The notes under the pieces are model-generated. The model was not told the origin of the DNA. It searched no databases and was given only the letters and a program-made list of their open reading frames with translations. The position numbers were made by a program, and so were the translations under genes. A DNA stretch of 34,159 nt from Euryarchaeota archaeon Ods01 (GTDB lineage: Archaea; Halobacteriota; Halobacteria; Halobacteriales; Halorutilaceae): positions 1 through 34,159 of the forward strand of contig JAQZCZ010000012.1 of NCBI GenBank assembly GCA_028751095.1. The letters are read 5' to 3'. Positions 1 to 8,479 of this stretch are shown piece by piece; the stretch's first letter is position 1; each line of letters starts with the position of its first letter.

Positions 1-63
1 ATACCGTCAACTCTGGTACGCGTCTACGAAAGAATAATATGTTCCCCAACCTAGGAACCGGTG

Positions 64-2574
64 ATGCAAGAGTCTCACAAGCTAACCGGTCGTCCGGTGG
101 TTGCTGTCGTCGGTGACGCGGCACCCGTCCACGGCGTTATCTCCGAGCTGTCGGACGACGACCGTCTTCAAGTCTCCGACTCTTACGACGGCGGAAACGT
201 CGACTGTCTTCTCGCATCCTCCGACGAACTCGACACTGTCCGCCGGATTCTTGCTGACGACCCTGACCTGCCTTTCGTTGCCTTCGGAAACGGTTCTATG
301 CGTGACGAAGCCGTCGATGTCGGCGCTCTGGAGTACGTCCGTATTCCCGTCGACGACGAACGGACCTTCGCGTGTCGTCTCCGGCGATACGCCGAGGGAC
401 ACCGGGCTAAGCGGGACGGACGCCGGCTTGACTCCGTCTTCCAGCACAGCCCTAACCAGATAGCTTTGCACGACGAGGACGGGGATATCGTCGAGGTTAA
501 CCCTCGCGTTACCGAGGCTCTCGGCTACAGCCGCGACGAGATACTCGGCATGAACGTCTCCGAGATAGAGGTGGGCGTCGAGACCGACCAACTCGAAGAA
601 CTCTGGGAGGAGTACGAGTACGGCGAGCCTATCCGTGTTGAGGGACGGCACCGACGCAAAGACGGCACCGAGTTCCCCGTCGAGGTGGATATCGGTAAGG
701 TTCTGTACGACGACGAGGAGCTTTTCGTCGCCATCTCCCGCGATATCACGCGGCGGAAGAAACGGGAGCGTGAGCGCGAACGGTACGAGTCCTACGTCCG
801 AAGCTCGTCCGACTTGATTACACATCTCGACGACGACGGCACTATACTCTACCAAAGCCCGTCCGCCGAGCGTATCTTGGGCATGGAGAAGGATGAACTC
901 GTCGGACAGGATGTCTTCGACTACGTCCATCCCGACGACCGTGAAAGTGTCGCGCGTGAGTTCATGTCGCTTGTCAACGACTCCGAGAAGATAACGCAGG
1001 ATGTCGAGTTCCGTTTCAGATACGCGGATGGCTCCTACGTCTGGCTCGAAGCCATCGGTAGGGACGAGACCGACACCGAACTCGGAGGTGTCGTCGTGAG
1101 TTCGCGCGACGTGACCGAACGGAGGGAGCGCGAGGAGAAGCTAGAGAGATACAGACAGATAGTCGAGAGTTCTCGGGACGCCCTATGGATGTTCTCGCCC
1201 GACTTCTCGGAGACTATCTTTATCAACTCGCCGTACGAGGAGATATTCGGACAGCCCGTCGAGGAACTCTACCGCGATACTACGGCGTTTCTCGACGCTA
1301 TCCATCCCGAAGACCGCGACGAGATTCTGCACGCTATGGAGGAAGCTCCCGACGGAGAGGTCGAGTTCGAGGTCCGTGTCAACCCCGACGAGGGCTACGG
1401 GCGCTGGGTCTGGGGAAGAGGGCATCCTGTCTACGACGACGGCGAACTCATCGGCGTTTCGGGGTTCACACGCGACGTGACCGGAATCAAGGAGCGCGAA
1501 AAGGAACTCGAACGGAGCCGGGACCTGCTCCGCCACACCGAACGTATCGCCGACACGGGCGGGTGGGAAGCCGACGTAGAGACAGGCGAACAGCGCTGGA
1601 CTGAGGGGATGCGTAAGATACACGGCTTCGAGGGCGGCACCGCCCCCGATGTTGAGGAGGCGCTGGAGTTCTACCATCCCGACGACAGGGAGCGTGTCAA
1701 GGACGCGTACGAAAGATGCCGCGACGCCTGTGAGCCTTATGACCTTGAACTCAGGATAGTCGTCGACGGCGAAACACGGTGGATACGCGCTTTCGGAGAA
1801 GCCGTCTGTGAAGACGACTGCGACGAGAGCGACACCGTCAAGGTACGCGGCGCGGCGCAGGATATCACCGAACGTAAGGAACGCGAAAGACGCCTCAAGG
1901 AGCAGAAGGAGTTACTCGAAAGACGTAACGAGCAGATACAGTTCTTCAACAGCCTCCTCCGACACGACATGCTCAACTCGATGAACGTTATCCACGGTAA
2001 CGCCGAGATGCTCGCCGAGAGACTGCCGGAAGACAGCCACGACCATGAGAGCGTCCGCCGTATACTGCGTCAGAGCGACAAGATAATCGACCTCACTAAC
2101 CGCGTCCGCTCGGTTCTCAAGACCGTTGATGAGGGCGCGGACCTTACCGAAATGAACCTTTCGGAGGTCATCGAGGAACGCGTCGAAAACTTCCGCGAGA
2201 GCTACGACGCCGATGTCACCGTCAACGCTCCCGACGGCGTCCGTGTCATCGCTGACGACCTTCTCGGCGACGTTCTCGGAAACGTACTCGTCAACGCCGT
2301 CGAACACAACGACAAGGATAACCCCCGCGTTGAGGTAACTGTCGAGGAAGACGACGGGACGGCGACCGTCCGTGTCGCCGACAACGGTCCCGGTGTTCCG
2401 GACGGACTCAAGGAGAACATCTTCCGCGAGGGTGCGAAGGGCGACACCAGCGGCGGCGTGGGCTTCGGTCTGTACTTCGTCGACGCGATGGTGACTGAGT
2501 ACGGCGGCAACGTCCGCGTTGAGGATAACGAACCCGAAGGAGCCGTCTTTGTTATCGAACTTCCGCTGGCTTAG
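64..2574 (+). CDS. Multi-PAS sensor histidine kinase
   Basis: Cytoplasmic sensor kinase that would autophosphorylate on histidine in response to an unknown signal. Residue numbers count from a GTG one codon upstream of the chosen ATG. Residues 10-110 resemble a degenerate receiver-like domain. Four PAS/PAC segments follow (about 120-232, 240-355, 360-478, 490-605), each ending in a motif like RDITRR or RDVTERRE. A coiled linker leads to a HisKA-type H-box (LLRHDMLNSMNVI, His635), then a HATPase domain with an N-box near N741-N750, DNGPG at 774-778 and GGVGFGLYF at 798-806. I see no membrane segments. GTG at 61 and ATG at 64 are adjacent; ATG fits an AT-rich box centred near 37. No response regulator is adjacent, which is common for haloarchaeal kinases. 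The stop overlaps the convergent CAP gene by 4 bp. Function class is sure; the ligand is unknown. Confidence 0.93.
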   Translation: MQESHKLTGRPVVAVVGDAAPVHGVISELSDDDRLQVSDSYDGGNVDCLLASSDELDTVRRILADDPDLPFVAFGNGSMRDEAVDVGALEYVRIPVDDERTFACRLRRYAEGHRAKRDGRRLDSVFQHSPNQIALHDEDGDIVEVNPRVTEALGYSRDEILGMNVSEIEVGVETDQLEELWEEYEYGEPIRVEGRHRRKDGTEFPVEVDIGKVLYDDEELFVAISRDITRRKKRERERERYESYVRSSSDLITHLDDDGTILYQSPSAERILGMEKDELVGQDVFDYVHPDDRESVAREFMSLVNDSEKITQDVEFRFRYADGSYVWLEAIGRDETDTELGGVVVSSRDVTERREREEKLERYRQIVESSRDALWMFSPDFSETIFINSPYEEIFGQPVEELYRDTTAFLDAIHPEDRDEILHAMEEAPDGEVEFEVRVNPDEGYGRWVWGRGHPVYDDGELIGVSGFTRDVTGIKEREKELERSRDLLRHTERIADTGGWEADVETGEQRWTEGMRKIHGFEGGTAPDVEEALEFYHPDDRERVKDAYERCRDACEPYDLELRIVVDGETRWIRAFGEAVCEDDCDESDTVKVRGAAQDITERKERERRLKEQKELLERRNEQIQFFNSLLRHDMLNSMNVIHGNAEMLAERLPEDSHDHESVRRILRQSDKIIDLTNRVRSVLKTVDEGADLTEMNLSEVIEERVENFRESYDADVTVNAPDGVRVIADDLLGDVLGNVLVNAVEHNDKDNPRVEVTVEEDDGTATVRVADNGPGVPDGLKENIFREGAKGDTSGGVGFGLYFVDAMVTEYGGNVRVEDNEPEGAVFVIELPLA

Positions 2575-3245
2575 CCGCAGAAGACCTGTGTCGCAAAGAC
2601 GGCGTTACCCTCGCTGACGTAGACGCCGACGCTGACCGAGTCGTAGTCGGCGTCGTCGAGTTCACCGAGTATGTTTTCGCGGTGTAGCGGCGACGCCATC
2701 CATCCGTCGACGAGCGCCTTCGCTATCTCGTCCTCGTCCGTGTTCCTGATTACCTCGCCCGTCCGTTCGTTCTCCTCAGGTGCCTCGTACAGCGTCACGC
2801 CTGCGTTCTCACCTACCGTCGAGCAGTCGCCGCTCTCGACACGCTCGCCGAACTCCCGCCCTTCGGAGTCGACGTGACCGACGTATCCGTGGCTTGCCAT
2901 GTCCTCGCTGTGACTTCTCGCAACCTCGACGTGCGCACCGTCCTCATCAAGCGGTTCGAGTCCTTCGTCGACGCGCTCCTCGTTGGTGTAATCAACCACG
3001 AGTGTCTCTATCCCGCTCCGGTCGTAGCCGTCGTACGGTCCGGTGTCCTCCCAGTCGTTGACGACCTCGAAACGTAGTTCGCCCGCTTCCTCGAACTCGG
3101 GCGTCTGGGGACCGTCGTCAAGATGGGCGTATCCGAAGACTGCGATGAGTCCGACCGCCGCGACGAAGAAGACGAGTACGGCGACCTTGACCGCCGTCAT
3201 CGCAAGGCTACCGGAGTTGCCGCTCCTTCTTTCTGTTCTCTGCAT
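2571..3245 (-). CDS. CAP (SCP/YkwD-like) domain protein with N-terminal membrane anchor
   Basis: Probable membrane-anchored extracytoplasmic CAP-superfamily protein, 224 aa from the chosen ATG. A positively charged start is followed by one hydrophobic segment (VKVAVLVFFVAAVGLIAVFG), then an acidic linker. The C-terminal half has the CAP signatures HSEDMASHGYVGH, GENAG and LVDGWMASPLHRENIL. Two cysteines (in SGDCS and the final VFCG) could form a disulfide. An in-frame ATG at 3272 would add nine residues; 3245 is preferred because an AT-rich box (3271-3280) lies just upstream. Downstream of the RNA ligase gene on the same strand (gap about 45 bp), though it seems to have its own promoter. The molecular role of prokaryotic CAP proteins is poorly defined, so only the family is asserted. 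Confidence 0.85.
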   Translation of the reverse strand: MQRTERRSGNSGSLAMTAVKVAVLVFFVAAVGLIAVFGYAHLDDGPQTPEFEEAGELRFEVVNDWEDTGPYDGYDRSGIETLVVDYTNEERVDEGLEPLDEDGAHVEVARSHSEDMASHGYVGHVDSEGREFGERVESGDCSTVGENAGVTLYEAPEENERTGEVIRNTDEDEIAKALVDGWMASPLHRENILGELDDADYDSVSVGVYVSEGNAVFATQVFCG

Positions 3246-3290
3246 GGCGCGGTCTACGGACGCCCGCGGCATGAATCTTACCTGTCGCCG

Positions 3291-4412
3291 TTACTCGCGC
3301 ACGATGCCGCCTTCAAGGTAGTTCTCGGTCTTGTCGTTGGTCGCCTGCGTCTTCTTGACGAACTCGACGAAACGTTCGTCGCCTTCGACGCGGTCCTCCT
3401 CTATTACGAGATGGAGACCCATGCCACGGAAATGTTCGAGTATAGCGTCGACCTCTTCGGGCGCGGCGCGGACGGTGTGTCGTTCTCCTACGCGTTCGCC
3501 GTCGTCTATACGTCCGACCGTCTCGACCATTGAGCCGAGTATCGATTCGCCGAGAGCCGCGGCGCGCTCTTTCGTCTCGCCGCCGTCGTCGAACTCGTGC
3601 GCCTGAAACGCCTCACGTATGATACGCCGGAACATGAATGCCTGTCCGTAGTCGAAAGGGAGCGAGAAGGCGTAGGCGAGGTCGCCTTGGTTCGCCGCCG
3701 AGGTCGTGTACTTCAGCTGTTTTGAGACATCGGGCGTCTTCATGATGACGCCCTCGCGTCCGCGTTCGTCGAGGTCTTCGATTACCTCGCGTATCTCGCC
3801 CGCGGCTTCATCAGCGTCGTGTACCCCGTAGAATGGGACCGACGGCAGACCGTGTTCCTCGACGAGTTCTCGGCGCTCGTCGACCGGCACCGACTCGCCG
3901 GAGCGTGCGTCGCGCACGTCGAATACGCGCAGGTCGAGCGAACCGACCTCTTCGTAGCCGTGCGCTGTATACGGGTTGTCGCGTCCTATCATCTCGCCGC
4001 AGACGACGGCATCGGGGATTTCGTCGAACAGCGCGTCGAGTTCGTCGCCGTAGACGCGTCCGAGGAACTTGGTCGTGAACGGACAGACAATGCCGCTCCG
4101 CGAGAACGCGAGCTTATCGCCGTCAAGGCGTGCGACACGCGTGTTGTATCCGTTCATCTTCTCCTCCACAGCGACCTCTCCGTCGAACTGACGCGGAACG
4201 CCCTCTGAGAGAACGAGCGTGCGCGGAACCTTGGGGAATCCACGCACTACCTCGCCGTCGTACAGGACGGTACCGCGTTCCACCCTGCCGTAGTCGGACA
4301 GATGTAGGTACTCGGTTCCATCGTACTCCCGTTTCGTCATGTTGTCGACGAAGCTCTCGAACTCGTCTTCGGAAAGGTCGAAGGGGTCGCCGTACCTGTC
4401 GTAGCTGAACAT
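3291..4412 (-). CDS. ATP-dependent RNA ligase, archaeal Rnl3 (Pab1020) type
   Basis: Predicted RNA ligase of 373 aa that would adenylate itself and join or circularise RNA ends. The nucleotidyltransferase motif I is [10 protein letters not shown], with Lys85 as the expected adenylation site. Later motifs include [13 protein letters not shown] (motif III-like) and [17 protein letters not shown] (motifs IV-V, two lysines). The C-terminal third matches the extra helical domain of Pab1020-type ligases, which form homodimers. The open frame runs upstream to 4493, but that would overlap the divergent PIN gene; the ATG at 4412 gives the family start. It sits head to head with the RNA ligase partner gene and appears to share an AT-rich promoter box with it. 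Family assignment is firm; the RNA substrate is unknown. Confidence 0.88.
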   Translation of the reverse strand: MFSYDRYGDPFDLSEDEFESFVDNMTKREYDGTEYLHLSDYGRVERGTVLYDGEVVRGFPKVPRTLVLSEGVPRQFDGEVAVEEKMNGYNTRVARLDGDKLAFSRSGIVCPFTTKFLGRVYGDELDALFDEIPDAVVCGEMIGRDNPYTAHGYEEVGSLDLRVFDVRDARSGESVPVDERRELVEEHGLPSVPFYGVHDADEAAGEIREVIEDLDERGREGVIMKTPDVSKQLKYTTSAANQGDLAYAFSLPFDYGQAFMFRRIIREAFQAHEFDDGGETKERAAALGESILGSMVETVGRIDDGERVGERHTVRAAPEEVDAILEHFRGMGLHLVIEEDRVEGDERFVEFVKKTQATNDKTENYLEGGIVRE

Positions 4413-4436
4413 AGTACCAGATTCTTCTCGTACGCC

Positions 4437-4446
4437 AAAAGCTATA
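4437..4446. promoter_or_regulatory. Shared divergent TATA-like box (RNA ligase / PIN partner)
   Basis: AAAAGCTATA lies in the 57-bp gap between two divergent start codons (4412 minus, 4470 plus). Its plus-strand part (GCTATAG) is centred about 25 nt before 4470, and the A/T-rich part is about 27 nt from 4412. Both fit leaderless transcription, so the two genes may be co-regulated from one short region. Inferred from spacing only. Confidence 0.5.
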
Positions 4447-4469
4447 GGGTCGGCGTCAAACGTCAAGAT

Positions 4470-5123
4470 ATGACCGAACACCCTCTCAAACAACGTTTCG
4501 TACTCGACACCTCGACCTTCATCACCGAGGAGATACGACGCGAAGACGAGGACTGCGAGGAAGCCGTCAACCGACTCCTTGACCTCGTCTCGGACGCACG
4601 CCTTGACCTCAACATATCGTGCTACTTCCCGCCCTCGATATACTCCGAACTCGAAGGGATGCTACAAGACCGCGATGTTTCGGACGAGACCTTCAAGAAG
4701 CTCAACACGTGGGTCATAAAGAAGGACCCCGCGCGTTACGAGGTCATGATTCCGAGCGAAATCGTCTACGACTTCATCGACGAGATGAGCAACCGCGTCA
4801 ACCGCGGTCTGCGCGTCTCGGAGAAGGCGGTCCGTAAGGCGGAGAAGTACGAGCCGGCGGACGAACAGGTCGAACATATGACCGAGGTGGACGAGGTGAT
4901 TTCGGACCTCCGGAGCGAGTACAGGACCGCGCTCCGACAAGGGGTCCTCGACTCGCGCGAGGACTTCGACCTTCTGATACTTGCCCGCGAACTCGACGCC
5001 TGCGTCGTGACCGAGGACCAAGGCATTATCAACTGGGCTTCCGACTTCGGTCTACGCCATCTCAAGGGGCGCGACTTCCCCGGGCTGGTTGACGAGTATC
5101 TCAAGGCGGTCGACGTGGAGTGA
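4470..5123 (+). CDS. RNA ligase partner protein, PIN domain (MJ_0950 family)
   Basis: PIN-fold protein of 217 aa matching the RNA ligase partner family (TIGR03875-like), which occurs beside Pab1020-type ligases in archaea. Acidic residues expected of a PIN nuclease are visible: the first Asp in RFVLDTSTF (Asp13), a glutamate in the [10 protein letters not shown] region, and aspartates in [21 protein letters not shown] near the C-terminus. No membrane segment or signal peptide is present. It is divergent from the ligase gene with 57 bp between starts. A nuclease-ligase pair suggests RNA processing or repair, where one partner cuts and the other seals; this is inference. Family confidence is high, activity untested. 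Confidence 0.88.
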   Translation: MTEHPLKQRFVLDTSTFITEEIRREDEDCEEAVNRLLDLVSDARLDLNISCYFPPSIYSELEGMLQDRDVSDETFKKLNTWVIKKDPARYEVMIPSEIVYDFIDEMSNRVNRGLRVSEKAVRKAEKYEPADEQVEHMTEVDEVISDLRSEYRTALRQGVLDSREDFDLLILARELDACVVTEDQGIINWASDFGLRHLKGRDFPGLVDEYLKAVDVE

Positions 5124-5182
5124 GCGGCTGAAGGCGGATACAGACGGACAAGATTATTACCGAGCGGCGACGAATCGCCCTT

Positions 5183-6340
5183 ATGGAACTATCCCGCCGC
5201 GTCCTTCTCGGCTCCTCTGCCGTCTTTCTTGCCTCGGGATGTCTCGACGAGTTCTCCGAGACGGAGCTTGACGGATGGTATTCGTTCGGACGTGACAGGA
5301 CGAATACAGCCCGTGGCGATGGCGGCGCACCCGACGGCGACAACGTCTTTAGCGTCGAGGTCGGTACTGTCGCCTCGTCGCCCGCTGTTGTCGGAGAACG
5401 CGCCTACGTCGGCACACTTGACGGCGAACTCGTTGCGGTCGAAGCCGCTGACGTGGACGGCGAGGTCGAGCTTTTCGGCGAAGTTGTCGAGGGCGACGTG
5501 GGGCTTCAGGCGGAGGCCGACTGGAGCTACGAGATGGGCGCGGAGGTCTACTCGTCCCCTGCTGTTGTCGACGGAAACGTCTACGCAGGGGCGCGTGACG
5601 GAACCTTCGTCTGCGTCGATGCTGACGACGGAAGCATGCTATGGGAACAGGAAACCGGTCCCGTCAACTCGTCCCCGACAGTCGTCGACGGACGCGTCTT
5701 TTTCGGCGACGACGACGGCATCGTCTGGGCGCTTGACGCCCCAAGCGGAAACGGCTCGTGGGCTTACGAAACCGACGACGAGGTCTGGTGTGCCCCCGCT
5801 GTCGCCGGCGGACGCGTCTACGTCGGAAGCGCAGACGGACGCCTACACTCTATACACGCCGCACGCGGCGACGGCGAATGGACGTACGATGCCGACGACG
5901 CCATCTACTCGTCGCCCGCGTACGACGACGGACGCGTCTTCTTCGGCGACATGGATGGTACGGTACACGCCGTTGACGCCGAGACCGGCGAAGAGGAGTG
6001 GACTGTCTCGACCGACGCTGAGGTCTTCGCATCTCCCGCAGTCGGGGAGAATGAGGTCTACGTTGCGTCGCGTGACGGAACGGTGCGCGCAGTTGACGCG
6101 GCGACGGGCGAGGAGAACTGGCAGTACGACGCCGGCGCGTCGGTTAACTCGTCCCCTGCTGTCGCGGGCGCACGTCTCGTCTTCGGCGACGACGACGGGA
6201 CATTCCACGCCCTCAACGTCGTAACAGGCGAGGGCGCATGGACGTACGAAGCCGACGGACGCGTCGTCTCGTCGCCCGCCCTCGTCGATGGCGTCGCTGT
6301 CTTCGGATGCGAGGACGGCAACCTCTACGCCGTTCTGTAA
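5183..6340 (+). CDS. PQQ-like (BamB-type) beta-propeller lipoprotein
   Basis: Predicted secreted lipoprotein of 385 aa. The N-terminus MELSRRVLLGSSAVFLASGC has a twin-arginine-type start, a hydrophobic core and a lipobox (LASGC), pointing to Tat export and lipid attachment on the outer face of the membrane, typical of haloarchaea. The rest is a run of about seven or eight PQQ-like repeats with the recurring pattern SSPAVVDGxVYxGxxDGTVxAVDAxTGExxWxY, spaced roughly 40 residues apart, expected to form a beta-propeller. No enzymatic residues stand out, so a scaffold or binding role is likelier than a dehydrogenase. An AT-rich box near 5156 supports the ATG at 5183. Neighbours give no functional clue. 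Confidence 0.87.
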   Translation: MELSRRVLLGSSAVFLASGCLDEFSETELDGWYSFGRDRTNTARGDGGAPDGDNVFSVEVGTVASSPAVVGERAYVGTLDGELVAVEAADVDGEVELFGEVVEGDVGLQAEADWSYEMGAEVYSSPAVVDGNVYAGARDGTFVCVDADDGSMLWEQETGPVNSSPTVVDGRVFFGDDDGIVWALDAPSGNGSWAYETDDEVWCAPAVAGGRVYVGSADGRLHSIHAARGDGEWTYDADDAIYSSPAYDDGRVFFGDMDGTVHAVDAETGEEEWTVSTDAEVFASPAVGENEVYVASRDGTVRAVDAATGEENWQYDAGASVNSSPAVAGARLVFGDDDGTFHALNVVTGEGAWTYEADGRVVSSPALVDGVAVFGCEDGNLYAVL

Positions 6341-6393
6341 CGTAGCGGTATGAAAGGATACATTAGCCCGACGCACCTTTCTCGTACAACCAG

Positions 6394-7620
6394 ATGACGG
6401 AAGACGACTCGAAAAGGTACGAGCTGCAGCGTATCGTCGAGAGGCTCGACGACCTCGAAGGCTCGGGCACGCAGCTCGTTACTATCTACATACCACCGGA
6501 CAAACGTATCAACGACGTGGTGGCGCACGCACGTCAGGAACACAGCGAGGCGTCGAACATCAAGAGCAAACAGACGCGGACGAACGTCCAAGACGCCCTC
6601 TCGTCGATACAGTCTCGTCTCAAGGGGTACAACAAGACGCCTGAGAACGGCATGGTCATCTTCTCGGGCGCTGTTGAGGCGAAGGGAGACAAGACCGAGA
6701 TGGAGACAATCGTCCTCGAAAACCCGCCTCAGCCCATAGAGAGCTATATCTACCACTGCGACTCGAACTTCGAGACGGAGCCTCTCAAGGAGATGCTCCG
6801 CGACAAGTCGCTGTACGGACTCATCGTCCTTGACAGACGTGAGTCGAACGTCGGCTGGCTCCGCGGCAAACGCGTCGACCCCGTGGCGAGCGCGACGAGT
6901 CTCGTCCCCGGTAAGCAGAAGAAGGGGGGTCAGTCCGCACAGCGTTTCGCACGTCTCCGCCGTGAGGCGATAGACAAGTTCTACAAGGAGGTTGCCGAGA
7001 TGGCAAACGAGGTCTTCGTTCCTAAGAAAGATGACCTCCAAGGCGTTCTAATCGGCGGTCCGTCGCCGACCAAGGAGGAGTTCATTGACGGCGACTATCT
7101 CCACCACGAACTCCAGCAGAAGGTGGTTGACAAGTTTGACGTTTCCTATACCGACGAGAGCGGTCTGTACGAACTCGTCGACGCCGCACAGGACCGTCTC
7201 GCCGACCTAGAGGTGATGAAGGACAAGCAGAAGATGTCGAACTTCTTCGAGGAACTCCGTGGCGGTGAACTCGCCGCCTACGGTGAGGACAACGTCCGTC
7301 AGAACCTTCAGGCGGGCGCGGTCGACACCCTGCTACTCTCAGAGGACCTCCGCAGGAAACGCGCTTCCTTCGTCTGCCCCAACTGCGACGCGACGACCGA
7401 GGAGACATTCGAGGGCGACATCTCGAACGTTGACTGCCCCGAATGCGGCGCGACGATGGAGGTCGACGAAACCGAAGATGTCGTCGATGAACTCGTCGAA
7501 CTCGCCGAGCAGATGAGTACCGATGTCGCCTTCATTTCGAGCGACTTCGAGGAAGGCGAACAGCTACGCGACGCATTCGGCGGCGTCGCGGGTATACTGC
7601 GTTACCAGACCGGAATCTAG
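6394..7620 (+). CDS. prf1: Peptide chain release factor aRF1
   Basis: Archaeal class-I release factor, 408 aa, which reads all three stop codons in the ribosomal A site and triggers peptidyl-tRNA hydrolysis. Domain 1 has the NIKS motif (55-58) and YxCxxxF (Tyr120-Phe126), both needed for stop-codon decoding. The catalytic loop GKQKKGGQSAQRFARLRR carries GGQ at 178-180. Domain 3 has four zinc-ribbon cysteines, C328, C331, C348 and C351 (CPNC and CPEC pairs). Length and motif spacing are standard. It converges with the SIMPL gene, overlapping it by 4 bp. Confidence 0.97.
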   Translation: MTEDDSKRYELQRIVERLDDLEGSGTQLVTIYIPPDKRINDVVAHARQEHSEASNIKSKQTRTNVQDALSSIQSRLKGYNKTPENGMVIFSGAVEAKGDKTEMETIVLENPPQPIESYIYHCDSNFETEPLKEMLRDKSLYGLIVLDRRESNVGWLRGKRVDPVASATSLVPGKQKKGGQSAQRFARLRREAIDKFYKEVAEMANEVFVPKKDDLQGVLIGGPSPTKEEFIDGDYLHHELQQKVVDKFDVSYTDESGLYELVDAAQDRLADLEVMKDKQKMSNFFEELRGGELAAYGEDNVRQNLQAGAVDTLLLSEDLRRKRASFVCPNCDATTEETFEGDISNVDCPECGATMEVDETEDVVDELVELAEQMSTDVAFISSDFEEGEQLRDAFGGVAGILRYQTGI

Positions 7621-8360
7621 TTAGCGTCGTAGACTACACGGACCGAGGCGTCTACGTCCACGTCACCTACTTCTATCTCGGTATCCGCCGCGACATCGTC
7701 CGCTAGTTCGGCTTCGTAGACATCGGCGCTACGTGTAACGGGTGCGACGCTCGTCGCATCGGTCGTCACCGAACGGACGCCCGTCACGGCTATATCGTCG
7801 GCGCTCTCGATTGCGCCGGCTTGAGTCCGCGCGTTATCCATCGCGTTTTCGAGCGCTTCCTCCTTCATCTCCTCCTCACGGTCGTCGGAGAGCGTGAACG
7901 CAACGTCGGAGACGGATGTCGCGCCCGAGTCCATCGCAGTATCGATTACGTCGCCCGCGTCGTCAGGGTCGTCGGCGGTAACCTGAAACTCGTGGCTAGC
8001 TACGTGGCGCGGCTCATCTTCGAGTTCCTCGGGAACTTCGAACGGACGCTGCTCACGCACCGTAAAGTCGGAGGTCCGTACGTCGTAGCCCGCGTCTTCG
8101 AGTGCGTCACGGACGGCGTTGGCGTCCTCCGCTACCTCGTTACGCGCAGTCGCGGGGTCGTCGTGTTCTTCTTCCACCGCAACCTCCACGACGGCGGCGT
8201 CGGGTTCTGCGTGCGCCTCGCCGTCGGCGCTGACTGTAATATGTTCGTCGGCATCGCTCTGTACCTCGTCGGCGGTTACGCCCGTCATGGCGGCGAAGAC
8301 TCCCATGGCTAGAAGCCCGCCGAGGACGAAGGCTGCTGTAATCTGTCTTTTCTTAGACAT
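7617..8360 (-). CDS. SIMPL domain (DUF541) secreted or membrane-anchored protein
   Basis: 247-aa protein with an N-terminal hydrophobic segment (QITAAFVLGGLLAMGVFAAM) followed by the SIMPL/DUF541 pattern: ITVSADGEAHAEPDAAVVEVAVEEE at the start and, further on, a long helix region (EEALENAMDNARTQAGAIESAD) and a conserved C-terminal beta segment ending VRVVYDAN. The family folds on the outside of the membrane or in the periplasm in bacteria; its biochemical role is unknown. There is no lipobox cysteine, so signal anchor or cleavage is undecided. The start codon lies inside a 9-bp inverted repeat, and an AT-rich box (8387-8395) sits at leaderless spacing upstream, so repression at the start is plausible. 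Confidence 0.85.
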   Translation of the reverse strand: MSKKRQITAAFVLGGLLAMGVFAAMTGVTADEVQSDADEHITVSADGEAHAEPDAAVVEVAVEEEHDDPATARNEVAEDANAVRDALEDAGYDVRTSDFTVREQRPFEVPEELEDEPRHVASHEFQVTADDPDDAGDVIDTAMDSGATSVSDVAFTLSDDREEEMKEEALENAMDNARTQAGAIESADDIAVTGVRSVTTDATSVAPVTRSADVYEAELADDVAADTEIEVGDVDVDASVRVVYDAN

Positions 8361-8378
8361 ACGCGACGACGTATGTCT
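8355..8378. promoter_or_regulatory. Operator-like inverted repeat over the SIMPL gene start
   Basis: AGACATACG and CGTATGTCT form perfect 9-bp arms around a 6-nt loop. On the minus strand the repeat contains the ATG and lies just downstream of a TATA-like box (8387-8395). A repressor dimer here would block a leaderless transcript; the alternative is an RNA hairpin that hides the start codon. Confidence 0.5.
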
Positions 8379-8450
8379 GGGGACCGGATATAATTGACGT
8401 AGGCTAAAACGCGTATTTTAGTCACGGTGACTGCGGACGAAGCGACAGGA

Positions 8451-8455
8451 TTTAA
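8451..8455 (+). promoter_or_regulatory. TATA-like box of argS
   Basis: TTTAA is centred 27 nt before the argS ATG at 8480, the geometry of a leaderless archaeal promoter, and supports that start codon. There is no Shine-Dalgarno sequence before the ATG. Confidence 0.5.
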
Positions 8456-8479
8456 CCGCCGTTCCGCCTACGAACCACC

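Noticed and set aside
82-930. Antisense frame in the sensor kinase gene
   Set aside because: No recognisable domain; it mirrors the codon bias of the real gene.
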